Shown: positions 15,360 to 23,926, numbered from the stretch's first letter. The stretch: DNA of 64,000 bases from Streptomyces marinisediminis (GCF_026262575.1 NZ_JAPKFL010000004.1:124001-188000), one strand, 5' to 3'. Translations and numbers: made by a program. The notes: a model not told the origin generated them from the letters alone.

Positions 15360-18041
15360 ATGACCACTCCATCTTCCGAGCCCGGCTCCGCCCCCTGGGC
15401 GGTCCTGCGCGGACCGCTCACCGATCACCAGATCCACACCATCATCCGCGGCCTCGCCACAGCGCACCAGCTGGCCGCCGACCACCTGGGAGACCATGCG
15501 ATCCGGCTGGCCGACCCGGCCCGCGACGGCGCGGCGGTGACGGTGCGGTGGAAGCCGCTGCCGACCCAGCCGCCCCGCTCCCTCGGCTTCCTCGCGGATC
15601 CGCCACCGACCGTCGAGATCCTCATCGACCCCGGCCCCGCCGGGCAGATCGCGGGGGAGCTGCACGAGCGACTGACCGCCGCCGCCCTGCCCTACACCCG
15701 TGGCGAACTCGACGGCATCCGCGACTCCATGCCCCTCCTGCACCGCTACAGCACCCCCACCCCCGCCTTCGACGGGTGGGCGCTGATCTTCCGGGACCAC
15801 TTCCTCGAACACAGCGTCGGCTTCATCCTCGCCATGGAACGCGCCGGGATTCCCCCCGAGTGGATCTACACCCTCGACAAGGGCGACCGCACCGCGGGCC
15901 GCGACCGGGTACGCGCCACCTTCGCCGCCCGCGGCTACCGCACCGGAGCGCTGGACAACACCGCCGTCAACGCCCCGGCCGATCACGCCGCCGCCCTGGC
16001 CGACGCCGAGGCGGCCATCGAGGCGTTCATCGAGGCCGCCCACAACGGCGGCCGCCGCGTCCTCGTGGTCGACGACGGCGGCCTGATCGCCCGCGGCTAC
16101 GGCCACGCCACAGCGCCGCGGCGGGCCGATGCCGCGCTGGAGCTGACCGTCTCCGGCGTCAAACGCATCACCGCCGCCGGACCTCCCGCCATCCCCGTGC
16201 TGAACATGGCCCGCTCCCAGGTCAAGACCCGGCTCGGCTACCGCGAGATCGCCGACTCCTGCCTGCGCCGCCTGCGCACCATCCTGCCCGACCGCAAGAT
16301 CATCGGCCGCCCGGTACTCCTGATCGGCTACGGCACCCTCGGCTCGCGCCTGGCCCCGGCCCTGCGCACCCTCGGCTGCCGCCTGACCGTCGTCGACACG
16401 AACCTGCTCACCCTGATCGACGCCGCCGAAGTCGGCCACACCACCTACCGCACCGCAGGCCAGGCCCTGCGCGCCACCGACCCGTTCCTGGTGATCGGCA
16501 CCACCGGTGAGATGGCGCTGACCGAGGACGACTTCGCGCACCTGGCCGACGGCACCCTGCTGGCCCCGTTCGCCACCCGCGACTTCTCCCTCCTGCCCGA
16601 ACACGCCAAGACCCGTGCCGAGATCCCCGGCGTCGGGCTGCGCTTCGGCCTCGACAACGACCGCCATGTCACCCTGCTTGGCGACGGACGGAGCCTGAAC
16701 CTGTTCGAGGCCGACTCCATCCCGAACCAGGGCTACGACGCCTACCGCGCCGGCACCCTCATCGCCGCCGGCCACCTGTGCGCGCACCACGACAGCATCC
16801 CGCCCGGCCTGCACACCGCCCCCGCCGACCAGGCCATCACGGACGCCGGTCTACTCGATGCGTACTACGACCTCCACCTCGCCCCGGCAAGCGCCCGCCA
16901 CCGACTCGGCCCCCCGGCCGCAGCCACGGTGCGCGAGCGGCCCGTGGCCCACGCCTGCGTCGTCGGCTACGGCGTCGCCGGCCGCCTCCACACCACGATC
17001 CTCGAAGACCTCGGCGCCGACCTGACGATCATCGACCCCAAACACCAGGACCTGCCCCCCGCCCACCGCACCTTCACCTCCCAGGTCAGCGAGCTCCCCA
17101 GGGACGTGGCCGACAAGATCGGCCTGTGGTCCGTGTGCACCCCGACCGCCGACCACCTCCCCGTCCTGCGCGCGATCCTGACCCACCAGCCCGCCGCCCG
17201 CATCCTGCTGGAAAAACCCGCCTGCCGCGGCCACGAGATCGACGCCTTCACCGACCTCCTCGCCCGCCACCCCCAGGCCCGGATCGTCGTCAACGACCAG
17301 TACCGGCACTCTCGCGCCCTGCCCGCGCTCACCGACCTCATCCGCCGCACCGAGCCCGACGCCCCGATCAACCAGATCACCATCACCTTCACCAAGGACC
17401 GCCGCGCAGACATCGACACCGGCAGGTTCATCGACCGTGACTACGGCGTACTCGGCTATGAGTGGCTGCACATGCTCGCCGTCCTTGCCGGCATCCTCCC
17501 CGCCCCCGTGATCGACGCCTACCTCGCCGGCGACCCGGCCGCCAGCCAGCTGTGGGCGACCTACGACCCGAGGCTGTTCGTCGCAGCCCTCACCGAACGC
17601 ACCACCCTCAGCCAGCACCCCGGCGCACCGCTCCACCTGGAACTGGCCTCCTCCATCCTCGGCCCCAGCATCCTCCTCGGCCGTGTCCCCGAACCCCGTC
17701 CCCCCTGGCGCCACAACATCCGGCCCGCCGACGACCGCCACCGGCACATCGCCGTCCACGCCGGCACCACCCACTTCGCCCTGCACCTCGAACCCGTCAC
17801 CGCCCCCGACGGCTGGCAACTGGACCGCAACGACCACCGCCTCACCGCCGTACGCGACGGCCAACCCCTCCACGACGAAGTCCTCCACGACTTCCCCCTG
17901 CAGACCTCCATCCGCCACGCCATCGACCAGCTCACCCACACCACAGCCCCCGCCCCCGACCTCGCCCCCCTACGACGCATCGCCGCCCTCGCCAACACCC
18001 TGCGCCACACAGCCCCACCCACCAGCCAGGTCAGCGCATGA
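15360..18041 (+). CDS. Fusion of an SAH-hydrolase-like NAD-binding protein and a Gfo/Idh/MocA oxidoreductase
   Basis: An 893-residue two-part protein. The first half has a Rossmann site, GRPVLLIGYGTLGSRLAPAL, near 318-335, followed by VVDTNLLTLIDAAEVGH and FLVIGTTGEMALTEDDF. This is the layout of the NAD domain of S-adenosylhomocysteine hydrolase, where NAD binding is followed by an acidic loop and a G-T-G/T turn. The second half starts a new Rossmann fold near 528 (AHACVVGYGVAGRLHTTILE) and carries the Gfo/Idh/MocA signature ILLEKPACRGHEID near 613, with the EKP lysine. True SAH hydrolases are about 480 residues and stand alone, so the first half may have another role. The ATG at 15360 has GGGAGG eight bases upstream. 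Substrate unknown. Confidence 0.6.
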   Translation: MTTPSSEPGSAPWAVLRGPLTDHQIHTIIRGLATAHQLAADHLGDHAIRLADPARDGAAVTVRWKPLPTQPPRSLGFLADPPPTVEILIDPGPAGQIAGELHERLTAAALPYTRGELDGIRDSMPLLHRYSTPTPAFDGWALIFRDHFLEHSVGFILAMERAGIPPEWIYTLDKGDRTAGRDRVRATFAARGYRTGALDNTAVNAPADHAAALADAEAAIEAFIEAAHNGGRRVLVVDDGGLIARGYGHATAPRRADAALELTVSGVKRITAAGPPAIPVLNMARSQVKTRLGYREIADSCLRRLRTILPDRKIIGRPVLLIGYGTLGSRLAPALRTLGCRLTVVDTNLLTLIDAAEVGHTTYRTAGQALRATDPFLVIGTTGEMALTEDDFAHLADGTLLAPFATRDFSLLPEHAKTRAEIPGVGLRFGLDNDRHVTLLGDGRSLNLFEADSIPNQGYDAYRAGTLIAAGHLCAHHDSIPPGLHTAPADQAITDAGLLDAYYDLHLAPASARHRLGPPAAATVRERPVAHACVVGYGVAGRLHTTILEDLGADLTIIDPKHQDLPPAHRTFTSQVSELPRDVADKIGLWSVCTPTADHLPVLRAILTHQPAARILLEKPACRGHEIDAFTDLLARHPQARIVVNDQYRHSRALPALTDLIRRTEPDAPINQITITFTKDRRADIDTGRFIDRDYGVLGYEWLHMLAVLAGILPAPVIDAYLAGDPAASQLWATYDPRLFVAALTERTTLSQHPGAPLHLELASSILGPSILLGRVPEPRPPWRHNIRPADDRHRHIAVHAGTTHFALHLEPVTAPDGWQLDRNDHRLTAVRDGQPLHDEVLHDFPLQTSIRHAIDQLTHTTAPAPDLAPLRRIAALANTLRHTAPPTSQVSA

Positions 18042-18136
18042 ACCGTGCCGATCCCCACAAGGGCGCAGCCGCACCCGGGCCCCGCCGCGGGGCATCCCCC
18101 GCTCGCCGCTTGGCCAGCGACAGCCCCCGGCTCTGA
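18038..18136 (+). CDS. Possible small ORF overlapping the end of the fusion gene
   Basis: An ATG overlaps the previous stop (ATGA) and opens a 32-residue frame rich in Arg, Pro and Ala. I recognise no family. The overlap is the only support; composition is close to background, so it may be chance. Confidence 0.2.
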   Translation: MNRADPHKGAAAPGPRRGASPARRLASDSPRL

Positions 18137-18224
18137 CAAACCCGGGCGCGCAATGTCGGTGCATCTGGGCGGAGAGCACGCTGGCTCCCGCCCGGGCGCC
18201 CGCTCGTCCTCGAGCCGTCTCCGT

Positions 18225-18281
18225 CGGCCCCGGCCCGCGCCCGCGCCACCACGCGAGGCGGCGAACGGGCGGCGGCGGGGA
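18225..18281. repeat. 57-bp repeat, third copy standing alone
   Basis: The stretch CGGCCCCGGCCCGCGCCCGC, continuing through a GCGAGGCGGCGAACGGGCGG core, also ends both copies of the 888-bp duplication (7408-7462 and 23934-23990). Here it occurs without the ATPase gene. The surrounding 18137-18435 holds no gene I can support; one frame ends at 18422 with a coding-like stretch (RLNVLLDAARPYRTADVDEV) that may be debris. Confidence 0.7.
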
Positions 18282-18435
18282 ACCGTGGCGCGGTGGGCGT
18301 GCACTTCGCGGCTCAACGTCCTGCTGGATGCCGCCCGCCCGTACCGCACCGCCGACGTGGATGAGGTCCGCACCCGCGCGCTGGATCTCGCGGCAGCGCG
18401 TCCGACGCCGGTCGCGGCCTGAGACCATCGAGCCC

Positions 18436-18726
18436 ATGGGCAAGCACTCCCGACCCGGACCGCCGAACCAGCCCTCCCGCGCGATGCCGCGCGTCGAACC
18501 CGACGATCCGCTGGCGCCGTACGAGAAACGGCGCTGTCCGCCGCTGGACGTCTGGCGGCGGCACCGTCCGCTTCACGGCGGCGGCGGTCACCTCCGTCCG
18601 GACCAGCCGCGGGTCCTGGAGGAGTGGAACGGGTTCTCGTACGAGCCAGCGGGCACCGCCGCGAACCTCGCGGATGCCCAGCGGTGGGTGAACGGACAGG
18701 CGCCTGGCGACGAACCAGCGGCATGA
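18436..18726 (+). CDS. DUF6087-like protein, paralogue 1
   Basis: A 96-residue protein starting MGKHSRPGPP, with DDPLAPYEKRRCPPLDVWRR near the middle, a PLHGGGGHLRP loop and a C-terminal VLEEWNGFSYEPAGTAANLA followed by DAQRWVNG. This is the Streptomyces DUF6087 pattern, function unknown. A clear paralogue lies at 34455-34772 with the same start, the same LEEWNGF-YEPAG block and the same ending. The length is typical. The ATG at 18436 lacks a strong ribosome site. It stands alone, downstream of the repeat. Confidence 0.7.
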   Translation: MGKHSRPGPPNQPSRAMPRVEPDDPLAPYEKRRCPPLDVWRRHRPLHGGGGHLRPDQPRVLEEWNGFSYEPAGTAANLADAQRWVNGQAPGDEPAA

Positions 18727-18942
18727 CCGCAGCGGGCCGCCGCGTCAGCCGACCGGGGTGAGAGCGGCGTCGTCCTGCTCGATGGCCCACGGGCAGGATG
18801 ACGCAGGCCAGCAGAAACCGCGGGGGGTACCGGTGCAGGTCCCGTTCCTCGACGGGGAACCGGAAGCCAACGTCCCCGACGCCGAGGATGCTCTGCCGCC
18901 CATCCACCCGGGCGGGACCATCCCGATCCCGGCCTGCGACCC

Positions 18943-19403
18943 GTGCTGCACTCCCGGCGCCCGCCCCTGCCCCGTCCGGTCGTCAGCTCGCTCGCCGAGG
19001 CCCGGGCCGTGGCCGGCTGGAGCCCGGAGTACAGCCCCTACGGCGACCCCGTCGGCTGGACGCCGGTCGGCGAAGGCGCGCACCGCGCCGTCATCCTCAA
19101 CCCGGCCCGCACCATCGTGTACAAGGTCGAGAATGAGGCCGGGCGCAACCGGCGCGAGCACCGCACCCTCGGCGGGCTCCGCGACCAGGGCCACGTTCAT
19201 GCCCCGCCCACCACACTGTGGGCCGTGCCCAATCCGGCGCACGGCACCGGAGGCGCCATCGAGGTCCTGGCGATGCCGTACCTCCCCAACGATGGCACCG
19301 CGCCGCACACCCCGTACCCCAGGCCGGCGTGACCGACCTCAACCCGGCGAACATCACCGTCTGCCGCAGCCAGTACTGGCTGATCGACGCCAGCGGCATC
19401 TGA
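18943..19403 (+). pseudogene. Broken kinase-like gene
   Basis: The first frame (GTG 18943 to TGA 19332) carries a kinase-like N-lobe: GWTPVGEGAHRAVILNPART, then IVYKVENEAGRNRREHRTL, with a candidate ATP-site Lys and helix-C Glu. It then stops. A second frame that overlaps at GTG 19329 and ends at 19403 reads VTDLNPANITVCRSQYWLID, like the catalytic D-x-x-x-x-N loop and the following D of a kinase C-lobe. The region that should lie between is missing, so a deletion plus frameshift destroyed the gene. The true family cannot be fixed. Confidence 0.45.
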
Positions 19404-19547
19404 GAGGCGAACGGACCAAGGCGCGGCGGGCTGCCTCCGGCTCCGTCGGCCACTGCTCGTGCCCGGACGGGTGGGGCACCGCCCCCGCCCGTTCGCCAGC
19501 GGGCGCGGAGCGGACAAGGGGCGGCGGCAGGGTGCGCGGGGCGGGGG

Positions 19548-19721
19548 TCACTTCCCTCCGCGCGAGCCCTTGGCCGCGGCGGACTGTGCATGTGCCGGAA
19601 AACCGGTCTGCGCGGTCCGGCTGCCCGGGTTCTTTGCACCGGCGGACTGCACCCGCGAGGCGGCACGCGGAGTCATGGGCGCCCGCTGGCCACCGGTGCC
19701 TTTGCCGCTGTTCTTTCCCAT
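19548..19721 (-). CDS. Small basic protein resembling seed-maturation-protein (SMP)-like bacterial peptides
   Basis: A 57-residue protein beginning MGKNSGKGTGGQ and containing MTPRAASRVQSAGAKNPGS and a second block, GFPAHAQSAAAK. The paired A-A-x-R-x-Q-S ... A-x-A-Q-S-A-A pattern recalls SMP-domain repeats and is common in small streptomycete proteins. Function unknown. The ATG at 19721 is preceded by GAGGAGG at ideal spacing, strong evidence that it is translated. It lies downstream of a phosphotransferase gene on the same strand, 316 bases away. Confidence 0.65.
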   Translation of the reverse strand: MGKNSGKGTGGQRAPMTPRAASRVQSAGAKNPGSRTAQTGFPAHAQSAAAKGSRGGK

Positions 19722-20037
19722 GCCGATCACCTCCTCTGCCAGCATGCACGGAGGTCAGCGAGGCCGCCGCCGGGCCTTCCTGTCGGCTTGCTCGTTGACC
19801 AGCACTGACAGCGCCGAGCCGGGCACGGACAGACTGCTGGTCGCGGAACTGGCCGGGCTGCTGGGCGACGCCGAGCACCACAGCGGCCCCGGCGCCGCCT
19901 CGGACAGCAACGCCGTCGCCCCCGCGGCGAGGCACCACGGGCCCGGCTCGCCCGGTTGGCCACACAGGTGACCCAGCGGCGCGCGTCGCCGGGCGCCAGA
20001 AGGTACCCGTGGCCGGGGCCGGGGGGCAGGCACGCGT
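19722..20037. other. Gap between the small basic gene and the phosphotransferase gene
   Basis: No gene is firmly supported. On the minus strand a GTG at 20033, five bases after the phosphotransferase stop, opens 92 codons to 19755. The second half shows coding-like third positions (ATALLSEAAPGPLWCSASP), while the first half looks coding in another frame (GYLLAPGDARRWVTCVAN). This may be a frameshifted remnant. The last 30 bases hold the ribosome site of the small basic gene. Confidence 0.3.
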
Positions 20038-20928
20038 TCAGTGCACGTCCCACCGCGCTTCCTGCTCGCCGCGCTGGAGGGTGCCGAGGCGGTGGGTGAG
20101 CTGGTCGCGGGCGTCTGGGTCGCCGGTGTCGGCTCGGCGGATGAAAGCCCCCAGGGTGTGGAGGTCGCGCAGACCCGTCAGGGTGCGTAGCGTCCGCGGT
20201 TCGACGGGGGGCCCGCCGTAGGCCGCTGCGAACTCGCGCAGTTCGCGCTCCGTGCGGCCGAAGCGGACGCCCTGGAAGGTGTTCGCCAGGTCCAGTTCTC
20301 GCGGCCCGGTCCCGGCTTCGTCCCAGTCCCCGAGCCGGACCGCGTCGCCGTCCCACAATGTGTTGCCGGGGTAGGCGTCTCCGTGGACGAGGCCGTGGCC
20401 CAGGGGGAGGTCCAGGGACCGGTACTCGGCCACGCGGGCGTCTATGGCCTGGAGCAGCCATGCCCGCGCCGCTGCCGGCAGCCGCTGCGCCATGGTCACG
20501 GTCTGGCGAAGGGCCGCCAGCGGCTCGTAGGGGGCCAGGGGCACCGGGGGCGGCGGGAGGTCGTGCAACGAGCGCAGGAGCGTGCCCAGGTGTCGGGCCG
20601 GCGGCGTGGGGCGGGGCTGGGGGTAGTGGCGCCAGATCGTGAGGACGGCGGCGAGCGACGGCACGGCGACCGGCTGCTGCACCTCCAGCTTCAGCGGCTC
20701 GGTCGCGGGGAAGCCCTGTTCGAGAAGCCAGTGCACCAGTCGCATCGTGGTGGTCAGGGGGCCTTGGGTGGCCAGGGGGCTGCACCGCACGACCGCTCCC
20801 GCACGGGGCAGCAGGTAGATGGCTGTCGCGTGCTGGCGGAGCGGCACGATGTCGCGGCTGTCCAGGCCGAGGGCGGCGCACGCCTCGGCGACGGCGGGCA
20901 GGCGGGGGTCAGCTTCAAGGGTGCTCAC
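20038..20928 (-). CDS. APH-family phosphotransferase
   Basis: A 296-residue kinase of the aminoglycoside/choline phosphotransferase fold. The Brenner motif HGLVHGDAYPGNTLWDGD lies near residue 193 and the metal-binding LGDWDEAGTGPRELDLA near 213, where D-W-D replaces the usual D-F-G/D. The N-lobe begins with an unusual acidic helix. Substrate unknown: a metabolite or an antibiotic. The GTG at 20928 overlaps the stop of the upstream XRE/TPR regulator (GTGA), so expression is coupled to that regulator. Confidence 0.75.
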   Translation of the reverse strand: MSTLEADPRLPAVAEACAALGLDSRDIVPLRQHATAIYLLPRAGAVVRCSPLATQGPLTTTMRLVHWLLEQGFPATEPLKLEVQQPVAVPSLAAVLTIWRHYPQPRPTPPARHLGTLLRSLHDLPPPPVPLAPYEPLAALRQTVTMAQRLPAAARAWLLQAIDARVAEYRSLDLPLGHGLVHGDAYPGNTLWDGDAVRLGDWDEAGTGPRELDLANTFQGVRFGRTERELREFAAAYGGPPVEPRTLRTLTGLRDLHTLGAFIRRADTGDPDARDQLTHRLGTLQRGEQEARWDVH

Positions 20929-22334
20929 GGCACTGACGGTACTGCGCTGCCGGTGAGCGCCCTCTCGGCCCTGCGTGCGGCGTCCAGCAGGTCCGCGGCC
21001 CCGGGCATCCCCGCCACGGCGGGGCGGGCCAGGGCGGTCAGCACCCGGCGCAGGCCGGACCCGAGTTGGCTGATCCGCTGTTCCGCCGGGAGGGACAGCA
21101 CGACCGTCAGGTGGCGGGCGGCTTCTTCCACGTGGCCCAGCCCCAGGTGCGCGGTGACGACATCGAGGCGGGCCAGCGCCTCGTCGCCGTAGGACCGGTC
21201 CTCCGGTAGCCCCGTTTCGTACTGGCGGATCGCGGCCGTGGCGTGCTCCAGCGCTCGCTGGTGATCGCCGAGGAGGGCGTACGTCCCGCCGGCGTAGTAG
21301 GACGCCTTCACGGCGGGAAAGGTCAGCAGCCCGCCGAAGGCGGTCAGGCCGTTGTCGGGTTCCGCGTGTTCTTGTGCCGCGCGCATCCGCTCCAGCGCGG
21401 CCGTGGCCCTGGCCGCGTCGCCGACCCGGGCCGCGGTGCGGGCCTCGATCGCCGCGATCCGGACCCTGCCCGGGCCGGCGGGGGCGTAGGCGTAGGCGTC
21501 GGCGGCGAGGCGCAGTGCCAAGTGCCGCTGGGGCGACCATTCGGCGATCAGGGCGCTGGTGCCTCTGCCCCACGCGCGCAGCCCGTCGTGTCCGGCCTCG
21601 TCCGCGCAGATCATGGCCGTCTTGATCTGGCTGTGCGCAGCCGGTTCGTCTCCGAGGTTCTGACTTGCGTGGGCCAGGAGCAGGCAGGTGACACCGGTCA
21701 GCAGGTACAGGCGCCGGGTGTGCCAGTGCCGCTGACGGGCGCGGAGCAGGCCGAAGAGTTGGTCGCGAATTCTGACCAGGTCCGTGAACAGCGGCCACAG
21801 CGGGGCGTGGACGTAGGCCGTCGCGATGCGGGAGAGCTCGACCTCGATCTCGTCCAGGATCGCGTCGGTGGCGCTGGGCGGCGCCAGGCTGGCGACGAAG
21901 TCCACCGACTCCGCCGCGGCCCTGGTGATGACCGCCCGCCGCGACGCCGCTCCGCTCTGGGCCGGCAGCGGCAGTCGCACGTGGCTGGCCGGGACGCCGA
22001 GCCGGGTCAGGATCGAGGTGATGGTGTCGATGTTGACCAGCCGCCGCTGGCCGGACTCGGTTTTGGACCAGTCCGTCTGCGTTCGGCCCGCGAGAGCGGC
22101 GAGTTCGGCCTGTGTCCGGCCCGTACGGGCGCGCAGGCGGGTGAACAAGGCTGGCATGTCGAGGCGGTCGAGCGCTTCGCGGATCTCGGGCAGGTCCCAC
22201 ACCAGGGCGGGGATCGCGGCAGGCGCCGCGTCTGCCGGGCTGGCTGCTGCCTGCTGGCACGGGCCGCACAACGCCTCGGTGTTGTAGCGGCTCAAGGCTC
22301 TACCGCACTTCCCGCAGCCGTGCTGGGAAGACAC
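20925..22334 (-). CDS. XRE-family regulator with N-terminal Cys-rich motif and TPR-like C-terminus
   Basis: A 469-residue protein. An N-terminal CGKCGRALSRYNTEALCGPC (four cysteines, possible zinc ribbon) precedes an XRE helix-turn-helix (GRTQAELAALAGRTQTDWSK near residue 70-90). The remaining ~330 residues are helical repeats of TPR type (ALLGDHQRALEHATAAIR, ARLDVVTAHLGLGHVEEAAR). This layout is common in streptomycete regulators; the TPR part may bind a peptide or protein signal. The GTG at 22334 is chosen to keep the Cys motif at the N-terminus; a GTG nine bases upstream is possible. It is coupled to the phosphotransferase gene. Confidence 0.75.
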   Translation of the reverse strand: MSSQHGCGKCGRALSRYNTEALCGPCQQAAASPADAAPAAIPALVWDLPEIREALDRLDMPALFTRLRARTGRTQAELAALAGRTQTDWSKTESGQRRLVNIDTITSILTRLGVPASHVRLPLPAQSGAASRRAVITRAAAESVDFVASLAPPSATDAILDEIEVELSRIATAYVHAPLWPLFTDLVRIRDQLFGLLRARQRHWHTRRLYLLTGVTCLLLAHASQNLGDEPAAHSQIKTAMICADEAGHDGLRAWGRGTSALIAEWSPQRHLALRLAADAYAYAPAGPGRVRIAAIEARTAARVGDAARATAALERMRAAQEHAEPDNGLTAFGGLLTFPAVKASYYAGGTYALLGDHQRALEHATAAIRQYETGLPEDRSYGDEALARLDVVTAHLGLGHVEEAARHLTVVLSLPAEQRISQLGSGLRRVLTALARPAVAGMPGAADLLDAARRAERALTGSAVPSVP

Positions 22335-22554
22335 AATCGCCACCCCTCTCACGCCGTCGACGCGCCCCCGGAACTGGTCGTATTCCCGGGCGGAATGCGC
22401 TCGCCGCACCGCATGGCGTTACGCCATGTGCGGAATCGTAGCTGGTCAGTAACCATCTGGTCTGCCGGTACGGACACGCGGTTCGTAACTCGCGGCCGTG
22501 CCGACGCACATCCGTCATGCACTGCTGACCAGGCGCACTTGCGGAGGAGGCCCC

Positions 22555-23079
22555 ATGGCCCAGCACTTCACGGCCGATGAGCTGGCCGCCGATGCCACCG
22601 AACTGAGCGAGGTGGCTCGGGAGGCGTTGGGCAGGCGGCTGGCTGGTCTGCGCCGGGACGCGCTGGTGCAGGCTCTGGGTCGTCTGCGGGGTCCGCACCG
22701 GGTGGCGCTGTACGCGCGGGTGGAAGGGGAGGCCGATCCGGCGCCCGCGCTGGCCGCCGCCGAAGCTTTCGCCGTGGCGCGGGGATGGGTGGTCACCAGT
22801 TACCACGTCGACCGCTGCGGGGGTGCCGCGTACCTGGATCACCGGCCCGGGTGGCGGGAGCTGTGCGGCCGTATCCGGCGGGGGCACGCCCAGGGGGTGG
22901 TGGCCGATCACCGGGACGCGGTCAGTCCCTTGGACGCGGTGTACGAGAGCGCGCTGAAGCGGCTCGGTGAGGTGCTCGCGTTCCTGGCGCTGCCTCCCGG
23001 CGGCGACCTGCCCCGCTCGACGCCCCCTCACCGGGTGGTGCAGGCCCTCGCGGGGCCTGCGCCCCGGGAGGGGGGGTGA
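22555..23079 (+). CDS. Resolvase-like domain protein lacking the catalytic serine (copy 1)
   Basis: A 174-residue protein. A helical N-terminus is followed by a domain with the order of a serine-recombinase N-terminal fold: VALYARVEGEADP (where active enzymes read Y-x-R-V-S), ALAAAEAFAVARGWVV, HRPGWRELCGRIRRGHAQGV, and VVADHRDAVSPLDAVYE. The nucleophile position holds Glu, so strand exchange is not expected. A regulatory or DNA-binding role is possible. GGAGGAGG lies four bases before the ATG. The central and 3' part is duplicated at 28.3-28.7 kb. Compared with that copy, an indel near 23070 makes this one stop early. Confidence 0.55.
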   Translation: MAQHFTADELAADATELSEVAREALGRRLAGLRRDALVQALGRLRGPHRVALYARVEGEADPAPALAAAEAFAVARGWVVTSYHVDRCGGAAYLDHRPGWRELCGRIRRGHAQGVVADHRDAVSPLDAVYESALKRLGEVLAFLALPPGGDLPRSTPPHRVVQALAGPAPREGG

Positions 23080-23110
23080 TCTCGGTGCCGGTGTGTTCCC
23101 CGGGCGCCGA
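22735..23110. repeat. Duplicated ~375-bp segment, copy 1 (resolvase-like gene 3' part)
   Basis: Closely matches 28309-28690, including the shared end CGGTGTGTTCCCCGGGCGCC. It overlaps by a few bases the left end of copy B of the 888-bp duplication, so two duplications meet at 23104. Confidence 0.85.
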
Positions 23111-23219
23111 GCTCGGCGGCCACCGCCTCCAGCGTCAGCCCCGCCGCCTGCCGCCGCGCCCGCAGGTCCGCCGCGATCACACGCTGGGCCACCGTCGGAC
23201 CGGACCGCGGACGAGACAT
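23104..23219 (-). pseudogene. Truncated 5' end of an XRE/DUF5753 gene
   Basis: The first 38 codons of the 5823-6689 XRE gene are repeated here (MSRPRSGPTVAQRVIAADLR onward). After codon 38 the frame leaves the homology at 23104 and runs antisense through the resolvase-like gene. The helix-turn-helix is cut, so no function is expected. It was left by the duplication that carried the ATPase gene. Confidence 0.8.
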
Positions 23220-23338
23220 GCTGCTCCACTTCTTTCCCGGGGGAGGGCCAGGGGCCACCGGCGCTGCACGGCATCCTCCCACCCCCGCCCGGGGACCCGC
23301 ACCCCGCGCGCCCCCGCGCGCCCCCACACTCTGCGACG

Positions 23339-23367
23339 TTGCATAGCACCGTGGACGGGGTGATAGT
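23339..23367 (+). promoter_or_regulatory. Predicted promoter of the RsbW-like ATPase gene (copy B)
   Basis: TTGCAT at 23339-23344 and GATAGT at 23362-23367, 17 bases apart, unchanged from copy A although bases in the spacer differ. Conservation of both boxes suggests that this copy is still transcribed. Confidence 0.5.
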
Positions 23368-23470
23368 GGACAGCGGGGCCGCCCCCGGCGACCCGCGACC
23401 GCACCCGGCTCCGCCCGCCTACGAGCCCCGACCGGCAGCCGCCACCCGGCTCCCGGCCCCGGAGGATTCG

Positions 23471-23926
23471 ATGTACCTCTCCCTGCCCTCAGACCCCGCC
23501 CGTCTCGCGCTCGCCCGCCGCGCGGTGCGCACCGAGATGACCCGCCAGCGCTGCCTGCCCAGCCAGATCGCCGCCGCTGAGCTCGTCGTCACCGAGCTCG
23601 TCGCCAACGTCATCCGGCACACCCCCGCGCAGTCCTACGAGCTGGGCGTGCACCGCACGGGCACCACCCCCGGAGCGATCACCGCCAGCGTCGCCACCAC
23701 CGGCACACCCCCGCCGCCGGCCTGCGTGCCCGCGCAACCGCCGGCCGGGGACGTGCCCGACGGCGGCTGGGGCCTGGAGATCGTCGACGCCCTGGCCCAC
23801 CGCTGGGGCGTGGCCAGCGGCGTCGGCCGTCACACCACCTGGGCCGTCCTGGCCCCCACCGGCGCCCCGGTGCCCCGCCGCCGCACCCCCTGCCCCGACG
23901 CCGTCCCCCGCCCCGACCCCGCCTGA
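23471..23926 (+). CDS. ATP-binding regulatory protein, RsbW-like HATPase (copy B)
   Basis: A 151-residue near-copy of the 6942-7400 protein. It differs by a handful of substitutions (AELVVTELVANVIRHTPAQS against AQLVV...HSTAQS) and lacks one residue in the ASG-VGRH turn. The N box and the GGWGLEIVDALAHRWG box are intact, and so are the GGAGG ribosome site and promoter, so it is probably functional. Here it lies between a resolvase-like gene and the PIMT locus instead of beside a complete XRE gene. Confidence 0.8.
   Translation: MYLSLPSDPARLALARRAVRTEMTRQRCLPSQIAAAELVVTELVANVIRHTPAQSYELGVHRTGTTPGAITASVATTGTPPPPACVPAQPPAGDVPDGGWGLEIVDALAHRWGVASGVGRHTTWAVLAPTGAPVPRRRTPCPDAVPRPDPA

Noticed and set aside
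18745..19308. Minus-strand frame ending with PWAIEQDDAALTPVG
   Set aside because: Coding bias is weak and it lies opposite the kinase-like pseudogene; no family recognised.
19755..20033. A 92-codon ORF directly after the phosphotransferase stop
   Set aside because: Coding-like composition switches frame in the middle and no family is recognised; kept only as a possible frameshifted remnant.
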